Both the position numbers and the translations under genes were made by a program. The notes under the pieces are model-generated. The model saw only the letters and a list, made by a program, of their open reading frames with translations. It searched no databases and was not told where the DNA came from. From Cyclobacteriaceae bacterium (GTDB lineage Bacteria > Bacteroidota > Bacteroidia > Cytophagales > Cyclobacteriaceae), in NCBI GenBank assembly GCA_019694875.1, contig JAIBBC010000003.1, forward strand, positions 674,469-738,468: a stretch of DNA of 64,000 nt, in the 5' to 3' direction. Position 1 is the first letter of the stretch. Each line of letters opens with the position of its first letter. Shown in pieces: positions 63,101 through 64,000 of this stretch.

Positions 63101-63810
63101 GCGATCGTGAAATGGCGTACGCGCTGTACATCGCAGGATTCGATGTAAAAGATGTTCACATGACCGATCTGATGACCGGTCGCGAAGACCTGAGCGAAGT
63201 AAATCTTATTGTTTTCGTTGGCGGATTTTCTAACTCAGATGTATTAGGCTCGGCAAAAGGCTGGGCAGGTGCTTTTCTTTATAATCCCAAAGCAAAAGCC
63301 GCGCTCGAAAACTTTTACAAGCGCAACGATACACTGAGCCTGGGCGTGTGTAACGGCTGCCAGCTCATGATGGAAATGGGCCTGCTCTATCCGGAATGGA
63401 AAGAGAAAATGCATCACAACGGGTCAGGCAAGTTCGAGTGCTCGTTTGTTAATCTCACCATTCCGCAAAACAATTCGGTGATGCTGAAGAGTTATGAAGG
63501 CGCCCAGATCGGTGTGTGGATGGCTCATGGAGAAGGGCAATTTGTATTGCCTGCCGATAAGTCGAAATACACCGTAGCTGCGAATTATACATTTGCTGAA
63601 TATCCGGGCAATCCGAACGATTCAAACTTCGCAGTAGCTGCACTTTGTTCGAAAGATGGCCGCCACCTTGCCATCATGCCGCACATCGAACGTTCATTGT
63701 TCCCGTGGAACTGGCCACATTACCCCGCCAATCGCAAAAACGATGAAGTGGGTCCGTGGTTCGAGGCGTTTTCAAATGCACGCGACTGGATCAAATCGAT
63801 AAAAGGTTAA
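60127..63810 (+). CDS. purL: Phosphoribosylformylglycinamidine synthase (large PurL)
   Basis: A 1227-residue single-chain FGAM synthase of the purine pathway. It has an N-terminal PurS-like part, the FGAM synthase core with FSQVNSEHCRHKIFNG, KAETHNFPTTVEPFNGAATGG-type and HDVSSGGLITTL segments, and a C-terminal class I glutaminase with LGVCNGCQLM (Cys about 1075) and PHIERSLFPWNWPHY. This is the large type that needs no separate PurS/PurQ. It stands alone here. Confidence 0.97.
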   Translation: MILFFRSNSNIVYGVGTQHLLQSTDIQKLVWLLGGAQPLTGNTVAGSFIGPRKEMVSPWSTNAVEITQTMGISGIFRMEEFFEVTDGNASFDRMLQFRYNGLDQELFTIVHTPEPIIEIDDIAAYNQKEGLALSQEEVDYLNGVSKQLGRKLTDSEVFGFSQVNSEHCRHKIFNGTFVIDGKEKESTLFQLIKKTSKENPNYIVSAYKDNVAFIKGPCVEQFAPGRQDVPDWFKIEDFDSVISVKAETHNFPTTVEPFNGAATGGGGEIRDRLAGGKGSIPLSGTAVYITSYPRLDGGRPWEKKFAERKWLYQTPAEILIKASDGASDFGNKFGQPLIGGSVLTFEHFENGKKLGFDKVIMLAGGVGYGKEKDSKKEHLKAGDKIVLMGGDNYRIGMGGAAVSSVTTGEFANALELNAVQRSNPEMQKRVANAIRAMVESSENPIVSIHDHGAGGHLNCFSELLEETGGIIEIDKLPIGDTTLSDKEIISNESQERMGIAINPKHIGMLQRVSERERAPMYVVGTATGDGTFKFVDNVKKTKPVDLKISNLFGSSPKTILQDKTIPNTFEDVRYDANKFQEYLEQLLQLEAVACKDWLTNKVDRCVTGRVATQQTCGSIQLPLNNVSVMALDFISNKGIATGIGHAPGAALVNPAAGSKMAIAEALLNIIWAPLTYGLKGVSLSANWMWPTKTAGENSRLYSAVEAVSDFACKLGINVPTGKDSLSMTQKYPNGETVDSPGTVIISAVAECSDIRKTISPDLKPVEGSSLLYIAFSNDDFKLGGSSFAQIVNQLGTDAPTVTDEEYFIKAFAAVQELINTDKILSGHDVSSGGLITTLLEMCFPVPGVGVNANVSELGSDTTKVLFSENAAIVIQVKDAAAVQSVLQKTGVKSVVIGTVVNERKLSLENNSVKPLDIDALREKWFRTSYLLDKIQRPKGYAEKRRDNIFKQVLEYKFQPKFDGKLATYGLDPKRRKPAGIKAAIIREKGVNSDREMAYALYIAGFDVKDVHMTDLMTGREDLSEVNLIVFVGGFSNSDVLGSAKGWAGAFLYNPKAKAALENFYKRNDTLSLGVCNGCQLMMEMGLLYPEWKEKMHHNGSGKFECSFVNLTIPQNNSVMLKSYEGAQIGVWMAHGEGQFVLPADKSKYTVAANYTFAEYPGNPNDSNFAVAALCSKDGRHLAIMPHIERSLFPWNWPHYPANRKNDEVGPWFEAFSNARDWIKSIKG

Positions 63811-63881
63811 CTTCTTTCGTTGCACAAAGACAGCAAGTATCGGGTGGACAGGTTGCACGGCTGTTGCTACTTTGCAGTCGT

Positions 63882-64000
63882 ATGACAATGATTCGACACA
63901 TTAATTTTACAGATCGCGAAATCAGAAAATTGATCCGGAATAAGAACATTACCTATGCGGGAAATGTTAAACTGAAAATTGTCGGGACGCTGCATTGCAC
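63882..64000 (+). CDS. Ada-type metal-binding domain protein (partial, 3' end missing)
   Basis: The first 39 codons are present (MTMIRHINFTDREIRKL, then KNITYAGNVKLKIVGTLHC). The K-L-K-I-x-G-T-L-x-C stretch matches the zinc Cys of the Ada N-terminal methyl-phosphotriester-repair domain (PF02805), common as a stand-alone small protein in Bacteroidota. The second ATG (63888) is an equal start. A TACTTTG motif at 63869-63875 may be a promoter variant. Confidence 0.75.
   Translation, partial: MTMIRHINFTDREIRKLIRNKNITYAGNVKLKIVGTLHC

Noticed and set aside
1-64000. CRISPR arrays, insertion sequences, prophage
   Set aside because: No regularly spaced repeats, transposase, integrase or phage structural genes were seen.

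Overview
The window is a chromosomal segment of a member of the Bacteroidota, most likely order Cytophagales. The evidence is the block IPExxxVDY-family gene / pyk facing acpP-fabF-rnc, a large single-chain PurL, an Lgt with a long insertion, DUF2807, SIMPL and PorV-like envelope proteins, an Rqc2/RqcH-like NFACT protein, and promoters with the Bacteroidota -7 box TAnnTTTG. The genus cannot be set from the sequence. Most of the window is ordinary housekeeping, envelope and sugar-polymer genes; there is no transposase, integrase, CRISPR array or rRNA operon.

Layout. 1-2170: a small leftward operon (VOC protein, SRPBCC protein, TfoX-N protein cut by the window edge) facing a GlxA/AraC-type regulator. 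2268-2354: tRNA-Ser(GGA). 2355-about 6202: an AT-richer accessory island carrying a RecD/Pif1-like helicase, a convergent 517-residue reverse transcriptase (RT) with a YCDD active site, and about 460 bp of hairpin-rich noncoding DNA directly upstream of the RT. A short copy of the tRNA-Ser 3' end lies at the far edge. This is the best candidate for an unusual system: the arrangement resembles RNA-templated defence RTs (DRT class), but the pairing with a helicase and the membership of a known subtype are unproven.

6233-12478: a leftward run of overlapping genes (GT2 glycosyltransferase, GAF-SpoIIE phosphatase, polysaccharide deacetylase, GT28-like glycosyltransferase, diacylglycerol kinase-type enzyme, TatD, type I asparaginase). 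12496-13062: ruvC. 13059-22480: a surface polysaccharide locus (WbsX-type protein, acyltransferase, FkbM methyltransferase, Wzx-like flippase, two GT4 enzymes, a deacetylase-like protein, two GNAT-type proteins) without a visible Wzy polymerase. 22507-29498: miaA, an MBL-fold hydrolase, an rqcH-like gene, a HAD phosphatase and several small unknowns, including a basic/acidic histone H1-like protein. 29643-37080: core genes pyk, acpP, fabF, rnc, nadE, lgt. 37098-41576: an outer-membrane cassette (BamA-like, PorV-like, and a helix-hairpin-helix plus beta-barrel protein). 41683-44137: DUF2807 protein, RRM RNA-binding protein, metallophosphoesterase.

44194-50901: an RND efflux operon (tetR, tolC, adaptor, pump) whose TetR promoter overlaps a perfect 12-bp-arm inverted repeat, predicting autoregulation. 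51024-52039: an ECF sigma factor with its promoter and a small membrane protein. 52106-59968: SIMPL protein, DinB, GH43, a MacB/FtsX-type permease, two alpha/beta hydrolases, and a GAF histidine kinase. 60127-63810: purL. The window ends inside an Ada metal-binding-domain gene.

Base composition and secondary structures were judged by eye; no folding, homology search or statistics were run.
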